From the NCBI GenBank assembly GCA_030280995.1, contig JASXTE010000008.1, forward strand, positions 24,425,193 to 24,489,192: a stretch of DNA of 64,000 nucleotides. The letters run 5' to 3'. The notes beneath the pieces are model-generated. The model had not been told where the DNA came from, ran no database searches, and saw only the letters and a list, made by a program, of their open reading frames with translations. The position numbers and the translations under genes are program-made. Of the stretch, positions 36,422 through 48,240 are shown piece after piece (within the stretch, counting starts at the first letter, position 1; every line of letters starts with the position of its first letter). Origin of the DNA: Hemileia vastatrix (Eukaryota > Basidiomycota > Pucciniomycetes > Pucciniales > Zaghouaniaceae).

Positions 36422-38128
36422 TCATTTGTTTGTACTATGCTGAGCTTTGTATGGAACAACAACATTGTACCACTGCGGATATATCAACCCCTCTAGTTTT
36501 GACATTGTTAGTATTAACTTTTGTTCTTTTTTTGCTGTACCTTCCTCAATTATCGAGTTAAAATACATGCGAAGCTGAGTTGCAAATAAATTTTCATAAC
36601 TAAAATCAATGTTTGAGATCTGAGTACAATCAATATTCATGGGGTTTTCTTCCAACTGCCGTTCAATTATGTTCCTGTGCAAATCCCTAACCTCTCTCTT
36701 CATAAATTCATTTGCCGCCGTGTTTGCATTAAATTTATTTCCAATATAGTAAAGAAATATTTTCCAATGCCGCTCTTGGACCCCTTTACCAAATTTTTCC
36801 CCCACGTCTCTTGGCGCTGACATTTTATCGAGGGAGACAATGATAGATTTTTTATCTTCATCGTTTAAATCTTGGAGCCATTGACGAATGTTATCGATAA
36901 GTTTATCGTACGAATTCCATTTTTTTTAGCAGTCTTGAATTCTTCCTCATTATGTGTTAGATATATTTTAACGTATCTAGCACAACGGAGAGCTGCAGTG
37001 ATATGAAGACCTCCTTCTCTTAATTTTAATATGTCTGTGTGAACTCTCAAGTAAAGTACTCTTTTAGCCGTTGGTAAAAGGTCAGATGGTTGAATATCCT
37101 CAAGTTCCAAAGTGATTTTCTGAATATCAAGGAAAATTAACGCTTGAGCAGCTTTGGCCTGATGTATTGAGTCCTTGGTTTTAGGGAAGGCAATAGGAAT
37201 GAAGTCATCCATTTTATTATAATAGTGAGAATATATTTCAATGGGTCCTAGTGAACGATCAGCTTCTTCATATTTACTCCTATCTCCAAAAGATAGACCG
37301 GATTCATGATAAAGCACGCATACATCTTCCTGGAGTTCCTTGATATAAGGATCACTTGAAAACCCATGTGTATTGACATCCCATTCAGGCAGTAAATTTT
37401 CTAAAACCATTTTCATTATATTTTTTTGACGCTTCCTATACAAGCCTAAGTGAGCTCGCAGCTTGTGAGGTATATCACGAGTACAGATATCATCATCAGC
37501 ATTGGCCGTCACTTTATTTTGCGCCATTGTTTCTTCTCCAGGCAATATGCGTGAAAAAGCCTTTTTAGGCTTGCTTGTTCTTTTTTTAAAGAAATATTCA
37601 TCACTATCTTCTAACTGGAATCGGAAAATCAGTTTCTGAGTATCTTTCTTACTTTTATTGTCAAATATATGAAGAACTAACACCTGAAGAATATTCCAAG
37701 TCTGATTCAAATGGGAATGATGAATGTTGGGCATTTGAGAGCATGGAAACCTTTGATTTTTTTCGATAGCGAGATTCTGGCTAGAATAAGAAAATTCGCC
37801 ATTATGAGCTTATCTAGAAATATCATTTAATTAATTCCCTTTGAGAAAAACTAACTGGAAGATTCGTTGGTACTTGATTTAGATCGGGCAAAAGTGGTTC
37901 TGCACTAGGAAGCATATCAACATTTTGACTGCTTGTTGGCCATACTGTGCTCAATTGAGACGAATCATTCAAAGTGTTGTTTACATCATCTTCTTGAGAG
38001 AGTAAGGGGAAATTGAGATCAAAATGGGTATTAAATGAAGTTATATGGTTTTCAGCTGTCGGTTTGGAAAATATCCAAGAGCCTTGGAATAGCAAAGCTA
38101 CAAGGTTAAAACTGTGCAAGTTAAACAT
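36422..38128 (-). CDS. Three-exon host-like gene, unknown function, one frameshift
   Basis: Exon 1 is 38128-37856, exon 2 is 37780-37682 and exon 3 is 37614-36422. The introns of 75 and 67 nt both start GTTAGT and end TTCTAG or TTCCAG; the phases join cleanly (Pro|Pro, Gly|Leu). The predicted product is about 521 residues. The N-terminus (MFNLHSFNLVALLFQGSWIF) could be a weak signal peptide. Next come an acidic, Ser/Pro-rich region, a KKRTSKPKK basic patch, then a helical domain with conserved-looking RAHLGLYRKRQK and RVLYLRVHTDILKLREGG. In exon 3 a run of eight A's (36920-36927 on the plus strand as T) must be nine to keep the frame. This is either a sequencing error or a mutation. I do not recognise the family; a lineage-specific fungal family is likely. 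Confidence 0.6.
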
Positions 38129-38227
38129 GATTTATTCTATAAATTTTGAGAAATAATTTTGGATAGCCATATAATGGCAGCGTGATTTTAAGTCGTAGGG
38201 TGTATTAAATCACACAAACATTACGTG

Positions 38228-38419
38228 CAGCTGTTCTTGGAAAGGTTGTCGATAAAACGCAAAAACATTGGCATTTTATAGACATAAACATTGACATTTG
38301 ACAGGAAAATTGGCTCTCTTGAGCCAAAAACGTGCCAAGTATGCTGTCATATGTCAGTCTTTCCGTCGAAAAGTTTCGAAAATTTTGCATTTTGACGACA
38401 ATCTTTCCAAGAACAGCTG
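38228..38419. repeat. Inverted repeat, 24-bp arms
   Basis: 38228-38251 (CAGCTGTTCTTGGAAAGGTT plus TGTC and G) and 38396-38419 are inverted copies with one mismatch. Weaker matching extends about 18 bp further in. It may be a small foldback or MITE upstream of the gene at 36422-38128. The remaining ~650 bp to the next LTR hold nothing I can name. Confidence 0.6.
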
Positions 38420-38804
38420 TATTCCAGGCTATCGCTGAATCCAGTGTCATTGCAACGAATAATCGTTTCGTCTTGGGCGCAATGATTATGCAACCGTCAC
38501 AGCTAATCCTGGAAAGCATTCGGCTGTTTTACATCCCATCCCCTGCCAAAATTATGAGTTTAGGGCAGCTGATCTATAATACTTTTGGCGGGGGACGAGA
38601 GACAAGAAAACCACAAGATGTCCAGGATTAGCCGTATATTACAATTATTTTTAGCACTTAAAGGTCTTTTCTTACACTGCAATATATATTCGTTTCATCT
38701 CGGGGCGCAACAATAGCGCAACAATTACGCAACAGTTATGTAAAAATTGTTTTTCGCACCTAAAAGTCTTAATAAGGTTTATTTAGCACGGTGTCAGCCT
38801 GTAG

Positions 38805-39014
38805 TGTTGACACGGCATCAGCTAGACTCCGGATAGAACCGGAGGAACCAGTGATGACGTGTCTCCAGGTAGATATAGTTGATAGCTAAGTATATAAGGA
38901 TCTAGGTCTGTAACATGTAGAACTCCCGAAAGAACCGGAGAACATGGGACGCCGCAACTACAGACTATATACATTCACATACATAACTAAGTACATAGTC
39001 CTAGTGACTTAACA
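38805..39014 (-). repeat. Copia E 3' LTR (about 210 bp)
   Basis: TGTTGACACGG to GACTTAACA, followed directly by TCCCCCCC, which is a polypurine tract on the minus strand. The 5' LTR lies outside the window, so the boundaries rest on these end motifs only. Confidence 0.6.
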
Positions 39015-39125
39015 TCCCCCCCATGCTAGCATAACCAACTCCAATATGAAACAAGAAATAAAATGAAATGAGAAAAATAAGAGAGATAAAAGAAAAGAAA
39101 AAATAAGAAAAGAAATATAACCCCA

Positions 39126-39466
39126 TCACCACACACATACATCCTTCCTTCTAAGCATTGTCAGAGATGGGCCCAGAGATTTTGTGAGTATATCTGCCCT
39201 CATTTGAGCAGTGGGAACCCATTCCAACATTGCTTTTTTCAGAAAGAGTTAATCATTCACAATATAGAAGCACCTATCCACATGCCATGTCCTCTTGTTG
39301 CCAGGGTTATCTTTTGCTTTTGCTATTGCTCCTTTGTTGACACAGAAGATCTTGATTGGGGGAATATCAGGAAAGATATCTTTGAGCAGGTTTGAGATCC
39401 AAATTGTGTCTTTCGTACCACCAGCAAGTGCCACATATTCAGCAGTGCATGATGAATCACTTACTG
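39126..39466 (-). pseudogene. Copia E RNase H C-terminal part
   Basis: TVSDSSCTAEYVALAGGTKDTIWI and, after a TAA at 39249-39251, the usual copia C-terminus (WVPTAQMRADILTKSLG ... RRKD), with a natural stop at 39126-39128. Split from its first half by the transposon at 39470-40460. Confidence 0.85.
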
Positions 39467-39469
39467 TCA

Positions 39470-40460
39470 CACCATGTGCAAACAGCCAACGTATCCACCG
39501 CTACATCAGCGCGATGTAGCAGAAAGGTATTTCCAAAGCTGGCCCACTATGTCAGCTGGTTTTTTCTCACAGTAACCAGACATTCCTCCCCCCCAAAAAG
39601 CGAGATCCTGGTTACCTGACCCAGTACATCTGATCATTGGATATGCAATATCTCTTGTTTGTGGCTGCCTTCCACTGTGGAAGTGTCAGATTACCCTTGC
39701 ACTCTCCTGCTGTAAAGGCTAGTTTTAGATTGCTATCACTATTTCACTGCTTAGAGTGTAGCATTAAGCTAATAGTTATTTTTCATCATGCCTTAAGTTG
39801 GTGTTATTGCTCTGTTACCTGGTTAAGGTGAAATCGGCCCAATGAAGCAAAAAATAGATAGGTGATCTCGGAACAAAAAATAGATATCAAGTTTTAGTAA
39901 AATTTTACAAATAAAATTTATTTCAAAAAAAATTTCATAGGCTTTACATTCAAACACAGGCTTGGGTGCTATTTGCTAAATAAGATGACTAGGCAGCTAA
40001 AATAACAAAAAAAATTATTATTATAAAATGAAAAATAATATTCTATGTTGGAAGCAAAGATGTGTGAGCTAGATAAAAAAAAGTGCAACAGTCAGTTTTG
40101 AAGTAAACAAGATTGAGGAAAAATTTCGAGGGTGAAAAAAATGAAAACTTACAGAATAAACCACAAGTGGGTAGCTAGATAAAAAAAAAAGAAAAGAAAG
40201 GAAAACAAGAAACACAACAGTCAGTTTTGAGGAGAGCAACAGTGGGGAAAGAGGGCAAGAGGAGACTGGTTGGGGCACTGATTGCATGTCCAATGTTTGG
40301 ATGTACTGGGTCAGGTAACTGGAATCTCACTTTTTTGGGGGAAGGGATGTCTGGTTACTGTGAGAAAAAACCAGCCAACGTAGCGGGCCAGCTTTTGAAA
40401 TACCTTTCCGCTACGTCGCACTGACATAGTGGTGGATACGTTGGCTGTTTGCACGTGGTG
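39470..40460. mobile_element. Non-autonomous DNA transposon with 180-bp TIRs
   Basis: 991 bp. The inverted ends are 39470-39649 and 40281-40460 (CACCATGTGCAAACAGCC and CACCACGTGCAAACAGCC), flanked by the 3-bp duplication TCA (39467-39469, 40461-40463). Removing it restores the copia frame His-Gln-Leu-Thr-Val. Each arm also contains a small hairpin (GCTACATC/GATGTAGC on the left). There is no transposase. CAC ends and a 3-bp duplication fit the CACTA group. Confidence 0.88.
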
Positions 40461-40463
40461 TCA

Positions 40464-41922
40464 ACTGGTGCCTTGATGTCCAGACAATTGGACAAGAATT
40501 AAGGAGTAGCAGGTGTCCACTTTGAGCTCTTGTGAATTCTTTGTTATTCCAAGTGGAGTCAGAAAAAGATAGGAGTTCAAGTGGTGAGTTTTGGTCAGGA
40601 TGAATGTGGAGACAGAGTGTGGCGGTGTGTTGAACATATCTGAGAAGGTGGTTGAGAGCAATCCAGTGAGTGGCAGTAGGTTTTGATGAGAAGCGTGCTA
40701 AAATGTTGACAGGGAAAGACAGATCTGGTCTAGTTGCTACCACCACATAGCTGAGAGCACCTAGAATAGAGAGATATTTAGTTGTATCTATAGCTACCTC
40801 TTCATCCTTGGCTGTGGTGATTTCCAGATTATTTGGAAGGGGTGATCTTGTGGCCAATCCAGAGGGATTATGAGTCTGCAGAATCTTGTCAATGAGCTGA
40901 AAATTGTGCAGATCAAAACCTTCCTAAACTTCTTTGATAGAAACACCTACAATACCATCAACACTATCATTCCACTTTACCTTCAAACTACCATCCAAAC
41001 CATTCTCCAACTCCTTCAATAACTCTTCACTACTCCCAGTGACTATACCTTCATCAACATGTATCCAAATCACACCAACACAAGCCTTTTTTCTGAGAAC
41101 ATAGAAACTCTTATCATATTGACTTGCCTTATATCCTAGAGAATCCAATTTGCTGGCAATATGAAGCCACCAACATCTTGCTGCTTTTTTAGTGCCATAG
41201 AGGGCCTTTTTCAAACGTAGAGCATTTCCAATGTCATGTAGCTGGTAACCTACAGGAGGACGGACCCAAATTGCTTCATCAATTGGACTGTGAAGGTAAG
41301 CAGCAGTGACATTGAAAGACTTGACAGGCCATTTGTGATAAGCCACAGGGGTAAGAAGAATACTTTGAGAAGCAAAGGTAGCAGTGGGAGCAAAAGTGTC
41401 AGTGAAATCAATACCATACTGCTGTAAAAAACCTTTGGCCACATATCTTGCTTTGTAGGTTGGTGATTTGGATGAAGGGTTCTTGATAGTGAAGACCCAT
41501 TTTGCATCGGTAAGTTTGGCACCAGGAGGGAGTTTTTCTTCATACCACAAATCAATATCTTTCATATTCATAAGTTCCCTCTTGCATGCTTGGTCACACT
41601 TATGGCTGTCAGGTGAGAGCATAGCTTGCAAATGGGTTCTGGGGATAACAGATGATTGGGACAGACCTTTATTCACCATCTCATGTACCACGTTTTCCTG
41701 GGAAACAAGTGATTCTTCATCCTTGAAGTTTCCTAGTTTCATTTTGTTGAGGATATGATCAAGAGAACCCTTGGAAGGTGGATGTTGAAAAGCTGCTGTA
41801 TGAGCAGGAAGTTGGTCACCAGGGAAAATAGCCATGGCATACTCAAAAAAGGTGTTTGATTCTTCATGCCAAAAAAGCCAACCAGCATTGTTTGAGGAAT
41901 ACCCTACACACTTGCAAATCAA
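40464..41922 (-). pseudogene. Copia E reverse transcriptase and start of RNase H
   Basis: RT starts around LWYEEKLPPGAKLTDAKWVF. The catalytic block reads WIHVDEGIVTGS, where copia has xVDD, so the second Asp is Glu. A TAG at 40924-40926 interrupts the frame before EGFDLHNFQLIDKI. The RNase H start (SFSDSTWNNKEFTRAQSGH) follows. Confidence 0.88.
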
Positions 41923-43437
41923 GGCATGTTGATCTAGTTTTTGGCGTGTTTCCTTGTGGATGTGAACAAATGCTGTTTACCCAAAAATACAAAAATTGGA
42001 ATAGTTTGAAGTTGAATTGTGCATTAGTTGAATAGGAGTTTAGTCACCTGTCTTAACATTGGAAATCCGGTTGTGAACATGAGCCGCACATTTGTATGCT
42101 AAACCCCAGAATGATTCAGGTAGTTCACTTGCAATGAGTATGGTTCTTGCAATGTCACCAACTGCTCTGTTGAACCTTCCAGAAGTGCCATTTTGCTTAT
42201 GATGGTGGGGGAATGTGACTTCATGAGTTGCTCCAATATCGGCCAAGATCTGAGCCATTTTATTGCTGTCCATCTCGCCTCCATTGGTGCGTAAAACTTG
42301 AAGCTTCCTTCCAGTTATATTTTCTAATTTTTTATAGAAAGAAACAAAACAAGAAGTTGCATCAAGTTTGGAATTGAGTAAAAACACCTCACCATAGGAA
42401 GTTGAGCTTTCCCTGAACATTGCTGCCCACCTAGCACCATGAATAGTGGGATTGATGAGGACAACAAGATCTCCAACAATCAAGCTCATTAAAGATTCTG
42501 GCTTTGATTCACAGGTTGCTGATGTTTTACTAGTGCTCTTTGCAATTAAAAAATCTTCACAATCAATCCTACCTGCAGACATAGATAGTGGTAAGGCAGT
42601 GCCCATACCAGTATTTATGTTTTTTCTGATGGTGTCAATGCTGGTATGTCCTAGTCTTCTATGCCAGTTCATTAGGGAACCATTGGCTGCAGGTGGGTGG
42701 TGGATATGATGATTCTTCTTAACAGTGCCAAGTAGCAAAGGATGCAAGAAAGAGAAATAAGAGGGAATATCATTTGGATTGAAACTACTAACACTAATTA
42801 CATCCAAGACCCATCTTCTTTTGGTATTCTCTCCCCATCCAGTCATAATCAAATCCTCTTTCAAATGAATCCCCAAATTTTTATTTTCAGGACACAAACC
42901 AAAACAAAAACCACATTTCACTAAATCAAATAAAGAAGTTAGGGTAGTCCTAACATCTGGACAATAGAAGACATTGGTAATAGGGACTATTTTTTCATCC
43001 CCTTTAATTTTTAAATCTCCTATGCCAGTGATGAAGGAAGAAAGACTGTTAGTGGCCACTTTGACTGGAATCTGTTGTTTAAGTAGTCTGAAGTTATTGA
43101 GAAGGCTCACATTTCCAGTGACATGATGAGTCTCTCCACTTTCCAAGATAGCATAGTCATCAGAAACTGCCTCATGAGACCATTCAGTACTATTCAGATC
43201 AATTTTCTCAACCATTTCATATAGCGCCTCAATGTTTTGTTCAAAGATAGTGATTTCATTAGCTTCAATTTGAACATCCCTAGCACAAATGGGGCCATGT
43301 TGGGGGTGTCTGAAGGGAATATAGACCTTTTTGTTTCTGGCACTAGGATCAGAAGCATAAGCATTTTCACGTTCACGCATAATGTATAGTTTTGGTGAGA
43401 AATTTTCAGAATGAGGGTTGTAAAGACAATGAGCCAC
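41923..43437 (-). pseudogene. Copia E protease and integrase
   Basis: In the same frame as the RT. The protease motif is ILESGETHHVTG, where copia usually has LDSGATHH, so the catalytic Asp is lost. The pre-integrase zinc block (NWHRRLGHTSIDTI) is present. The core lost its catalytic set: RTNGGE lacks the Asp and NGTSGRFNRA has Gly for Glu. Stops are at 42040-42042 and near 41978. Confidence 0.85.
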
Positions 43438-43826
43438 AACATGAAAAGTGGAATGGCATTCATGACAGTTTTGATGTGCACCAGGAGGCCGGTAGGAATA
43501 TGTTTTCCTCTGAGGTTAAGTTGCACATGAAAGGAAGGGTCAATGCATAAGGATGCAGTAGTTGGAGATGAAGTGCCTTCTAAATCAACTCTATTTTGGA
43601 CTAGACTTGACATAAATTGGAAGACAGAAGTTCTCAAAAGTGACCAATTTTGAGTCAGTACAGTTATCTAGAGCAACACAGAGATCAACATAAAGGTCCT
43701 TAAGTGATAAAGGTAATAAAGCATGAGACATTAATGCTTTAAAGGCTTTATTATTGAAAATCATTCATTGACATTCAATTGCCCCAAAATATTTGTTGAA
43801 TGCCTCTAGATATTCACTGTGGGACA
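43438..43826 (-). pseudogene. Copia E gag remnant
   Basis: Frames reading MSHSEYLEAFNKYFGAIE and a degenerate knuckle (QNCHECHSTFHVVAHC) can be seen in pieces. The N-terminus is removed at the border with gypsy D. Confidence 0.6.
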
Positions 43827-44920
43827 TGGTGGTCTTCCAACATTGGCAGGGGCCTTTGATGTGTTGTTTGGCGCTTTTTGTGCATGTCTTAATAGTCATC
43901 TGTTGAAGAACGGGGTGTTTTTCTGGCTTTATTCCGTGAATATTGGGACTGCGGGTATGTGGGTACTATCATTGGATAGCCCTGGGTTTTCTCTATATTT
44001 CATTTTTTGATAATATTTTTCATATTCTAAGTTTTAAGGGGTCCTTTCCTCATTTTTCAGATACAAAAGATAGCTGTTTAAATTTGTTTTTCGTGTTTTA
44101 CAGGCTAACCTTAAGTCTTAGGGTTAAGTGCTTAGTACCATTAGGTAGGGCTAATTTAGCTCTATATTTCATGTCACAATGTTGTTATAGCATAATTTTG
44201 TGTTTTAAGGGTTTTAGTAGTTGTAGTGAATTTTTCTAAGTAGATTAGGTGTTTTTATTGGTTTTCTGGCTTCAGGGAGGCCGGGCCGCTTCAGGCGGCA
44301 CCTCCGACGTCAGGCAGCCCGCCCGCCTCTGTTTTAGAAGGTTGGGGAGCGCTTCTTGAGGGTTTTTTATTCAATTTGGCTGGTACAGGTGCCAAATTTG
44401 TTGATGTGCATGGGCTCTTAGATAGTGATCTGTGTTTACATAGTGAATAAGACTGTTTGGGGCAATTTTAATTATCATACAACCATTGGGAGGTGATATC
44501 CTTGTTCCTCACTCAGTTTTCACTGTTTTTTGGCCACAATTGGCTGGGTTTGTTGCAAGGTTAGTTCTTCATTTAACTCAACTTTAGCAACAGGTTCTCT
44601 GGTATAGTCTTGCAAGCTATATCAAGTATTATTGCTGTCTCTGGTGTGGATTTGCAGCCTACATCAAGTATCTTTGCTTTCTCTGGTGTGGAAATTGGTC
44701 TATATTTCAGTTCTTTGGTCTGGTAGTCTGTCTGGGGGCTACTTTCTTGGCTCATCAAGCATTCAAGTGTGTTGAAAAAGGGGCTTTAGCAAACAGGAAC
44801 CAACTTACTTTAGCAAGTAAATCTCACTCTATTTTTCTAAAGGGACAGGGGATTTTCTCTCTGGTTTTTCTCCAACTCCCTTGGTCAAGGCCTATAGCTA
44901 GTACTATAGGATTGTCTACA
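43827..44920 (+). repeat. Gypsy D 5' LTR (about 1094 bp)
   Basis: Predicted from TGGTGGTC (where copia gag homology stops) to TCTACA, just before the primer site. The length is close to the 1121-bp LTR of the related family C. The second LTR is outside the window, so the left border is an estimate. Confidence 0.55.
44276..44330 (+). promoter_or_regulatory. CGG/CCG-rich cluster in gypsy D LTR
   Basis: A GC-rich island in an AT-rich LTR, with triplets in GGCCGGGCCGC, GGCGGC and CTCCGACG. Comparable to the cluster in the C LTR. Confidence 0.4.
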
Positions 44921-44924
44921 TTTC

Positions 44925-44941
44925 AGGCGCCCAACGTGGGG
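44925..44941 (+). other. Gypsy D primer binding site
   Basis: AGGCGCCCAACGTGGGG, four bases after the LTR end. Gypsy C has TGGCACCCAACGTGGGG in the same place, so the two families share a primer site. Confidence 0.6.
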
Positions 44942-45011
44942 TAGAACTTGCTAGTTCTTTGGAATCTCTGTTTTCTTTGGTTGGCTTTTTTTGGTGTTTT
45001 GGTCTGGAGGA

Positions 45012-47393
45012 ATGGCTTCTGGTTCCTCTATTCCTGTGGTGACTGTCAGTGGGGGAGATGGTCTTCCTGCTGTGATGGTCAAGGAGTGTGTTAGGATTAA
45101 AACTTGGGATGGTACCAAGTTTAATGGAGAGGATGTCAAGAGGTTTCTGAAGAAGTATGAAACTGCTGCTGTAGTGGATGGTGCTTCTTACCTGGACATG
45201 GTGAAGCAGATTATCTTCTTCATTGGTGATAGGGCAGTGGAGAAGGAGATTGTGGCCATGTCTGGCTACAAGAAGAGGGATTGGAAGTTATTGTGTAGGG
45301 AGATGGTAGATAGATGGGGTGTCAGGTTCACTATGGTGGATCTTAACAAGGTTGTCAGTGAATGGCAATCTTATGGTGGTGTTGGTAACTTGCATAGTTA
45401 CAGAAAGTTTCCGCTACAGTTTGATCCTGTGGTGGAATACTTGGTGGAAGTGGAGGAGCTGGCACATGAAAATGCTGCCAAGGATGTTTTTTGGTCTGCC
45501 CTGGCTAGAGATGTCAGGATGAATGTGTTGAAGGAGCTTTCAAGGAAGGACTTGATGAAGACTCTTTCTAATGGGGACCAGAAGTTGCTTGCCTTGGATA
45601 AGGTGAAGGAGGCTGTTGAGGCCCATTTGAAGTTATTGGCTGTGGACACCTATCAGGAGGGGTGTGCCAAATATGTCAGCAAAGTCAGTGAGGCTTTGGC
45701 TGAAGAGGAAGTTAGGGTGAAGAAGGAGGAGAAGAATATGGTGCAGGTTCCCAAACAGGAGAGGGACCCAGTGGTGGAGCAGTTGGCTGATCTCACAAAG
45801 CAGCTGCATATTTTTGTTCAGGAGGCTAACAAGGTCAATTAGGTACCTTCTCAGACTAGAGATTTTAATAGGAGGGCTGGTAGGAGTGATCCTTGGGTCT
45901 GCTCTTATTTCAGCAGGAGCGGGAACAGGTCCAATGATTGTTGGGAATTGAACAGGGATGTGGCTGAAGGAAAGGTGGAATTTTATGGCAGGGTTTTCAA
46001 GTTCCCTGATGGTTCATTTATGAAGCCCAGTGAGGGGCAGAATCCTGTTGATTTGGTCAGGAGAAGGGGTGGTCTCAATCAAAGGAGGCTAAGGTTTGAG
46101 GAGATTCCTGATCAGGGAAATTCTTCTGGTAAGGAGGATGATGATGTCAAGGGAAAGGGGAAGGAGGTCAATAAGGTCTCTTTTTCTACTTCCTTTGGTG
46201 GTTTGGAGTTGTATTCCTGTGGTGGACAGTCAAGTGGAGAATGCTTGGCTGGTGTTTATGATGTGGAAGCAGGGAATGTGGGAAGGCCTAAGAGCAGTTC
46301 TCAGGCCCAACCAAAGCCAAAGGTTTCAAAGTTGGATCCTAAGCTGAGTGCAGCTAGGAAGAGGTACAGCAAAGAGGAGCTGTACAAGATGAGGAAGGGT
46401 ATGGCTGACATGGGCCCCCCTAGTTTTGGAGCATTGGACATGAATGGTGAGGCAATGCCAATGGAGGTTGATTCTGACTCTGAGGAGGATGTCCATTTGG
46501 CTTCATTGCCAAAGCCTGCTGGAGTTAGAGGTTCTGGTGAGGGATCTGGGTTGGTTCCTGTTGATGGTAAATCTGTTGGTGGTGCTGGTCCTCAAGAAGC
46601 TTCTAGGACCAAGGTAGTGAAGCCAAGGGCTCACTTTGAGAGGCCAGTGGTTTCTGGTCAATATAATTTTATGGACTCTGTTCTTGAAAGGATGAATCAG
46701 GGTCAGGTTTCCCTTTCTTAGGGGGAATCGTATGCTATCAGCCCAGGGTTGGCTGATAGACAGAAAAAGTTGTTCACCAGGAGAAGAGTTTTTTCTGGGG
46801 AGGTGGAATACATTTGTGATTCTGCTGAAAAGTTTGGTGAGGGGTTGGAAACTCATTTTTCTGCTTCTCTGGGTTATTTCAATGTCACTCTGAATGGAAG
46901 GGAGGCAAGTGCATTGGTGGATTCAGGTTCTCAGATAAGCCTGATTTCTTTGTTTGAGGCTACTGATTTGGGCCTCCCCATCAAAACTGGTATTGGTGGG
47001 AATTTGAGAGGGATTGGTGGCCATGTCACTGAATTGGTTGGAACTTCTGAGTTTGTGAAGTTAGATGTTGGTGGAGCCTCAGGGAAGGTTTATTATTATA
47101 TTGCTAAGGGAACAGCTAAAGCTGTTTTAGGTGGGCCATTCTTGATGGATTTTCAGGCAAGAATTGGTTATCAATTTGATTTGGGAATCAGTTTGGAGTT
47201 GACTGGTGAAGATGAAAGGAGACTTCACATGAGGTTATCATCCCCTGGAGAGGATGGTTGGGAGACCAGGCCTGGTTTATCTTCAATGTGCCAGTGCATA
47301 GATTGTTGTAGGAGAAGAAGAGAAGTGGGTGCTGCCTCTGGTTTTTTTGAGTGTGGCTCAGGCTCTAGTGAGGGCCTGTCTTTTTTAGAATGA
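45012..47393 (+). pseudogene. Gypsy D gag-protease
   Basis: One frame from ATG 45012 to TGA 47391-47393, broken by TAG at 45840-45842 and 46719-46721. It is clearly related to C gag (WDGTKFNGEDVKRFLKKYETAA; VDRWGVRFTMVDLNK). The zinc knuckle is destroyed (CSYFSRSGNRSNDC, where C has CSYCNRRGHRATVC). The protease motif LVDSGSQISLIS is intact and sits in the gag frame, not in pol. Confidence 0.88.
47381..47387 (+). other. Gypsy D -1 slippery heptamer
   Basis: T_TTT_TTA in phase with gag, two codons before its TGA stop. The -1 frame opens into the start of pol (RMSRADHS). Confidence 0.65.
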
Positions 47394-47630
47394 GTAGGGC
47401 TGATCACTCAGTGCTAAAACCTCTCCCCAAGATGAGGAAATCCCAGGTTGTAGTAAGTCAGCTCCCTTGGAGATATACCAAGTGGATTTTCAACTTTCTC
47501 TTTTTAATTTTTCTCTTCTCTGAAAGTATTCATCAAGTTTTTTATCAAGCCTCTGTTCTCTCTCAAGATTCTCAATTATTTTTAATTCAAGCACAAGGAA
47601 GAAGATTGGTTATATATCTTTATTGAAAGA

Positions 47631-48240
47631 TATGCGGAAAAGTTTTGGAGTGGTGAGATTGGGGTCTAAAAGTAAGTCCTCCCAATTGTGCACCGCTAGG
47701 GTTTCTTCTACACCTTTCAAAAACATTACCTGGGCCACACCTGTGAGCATTGGGGAAACCCCTGGTTATTTTTGTAGGTCAGAAGAAAACTCAAGAAAAG
47801 AAGATAAAAATTTCAAGATAATTCAAGAAAATCAAAAAAAAAAAATCTGAAGATAATGAAGAAAGAAGATTCAAAATATTTTTGTGAAGATCATCAAGAT
47901 CAATTTTTGGGCCTCCAGCATGAGTTTAAACTTCAGAAAATTATGAAGAAAGAAGATCATCAAGATCAATTTTTGGGCCTCCAGCATGAGGATAAACTGC
48001 ACAATTTTAAAAGAGTTGATTCTTAAGATGAATCAAGATTTGAAGATTTGGAAGACAGAAGTGAAGATGAAGATTTGGAATTGCGGAAAAGTATTGGAGT
48101 GGTGAGATTGAGGTCTAAAAGTAAGTCCTCCCAGTTGTGCACCGCTAGGGTTTCTTCTTTACCTTTCAAAAACATTACCTTGGCCACACATGTGAGAAAT
48201 GGGGAAGCTCTTGGTTTTTGTTCCAGGTCTGGTGGTGAAG
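47631..48240 (+). repeat. 160-bp direct repeat in gypsy D pol
   Basis: 47631-47790 and 48083-48240 are alike at both DNA and protein level (SKSKSSQLCTARVSS). Between them a ~68-bp unit is also doubled (around 47889-47995). Confidence 0.75.
47912..47999 (+). repeat. Two hairpin motifs in gypsy D
   Basis: CCTCCAGCATGAGTTTAAAC (47912) and CCTCCAGCATGAGGATAAAC (47978). Same motif and orientation relative to the element as in C. Translated as LQHEFKL and LQHEDKL. Confidence 0.65.

Larger units (their letters stand above)
38805..43826 (-). mobile_element. Copia family E, decayed and 5'-truncated
   Basis: Gene order on the minus strand is gag, protease, integrase, RT, RNase H, as in Ty1/copia. The 5' end is cut inside gag by the LTR of gypsy D, and a DNA transposon is inserted in RNase H. 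Confidence 0.88.

Noticed and set aside
38792..39014. Copia E LTR starting at TGTCAGCCTGTAG
   Set aside because: This start has no inverted match to the end TTAACA; TGTTGA at 38805 fits better. Not proven without the second LTR.
43194..43637. 147-codon minus-strand ORF in copia E
   Set aside because: Shadow of the gag/protease frame; the real frame is seen at 43437 and below.
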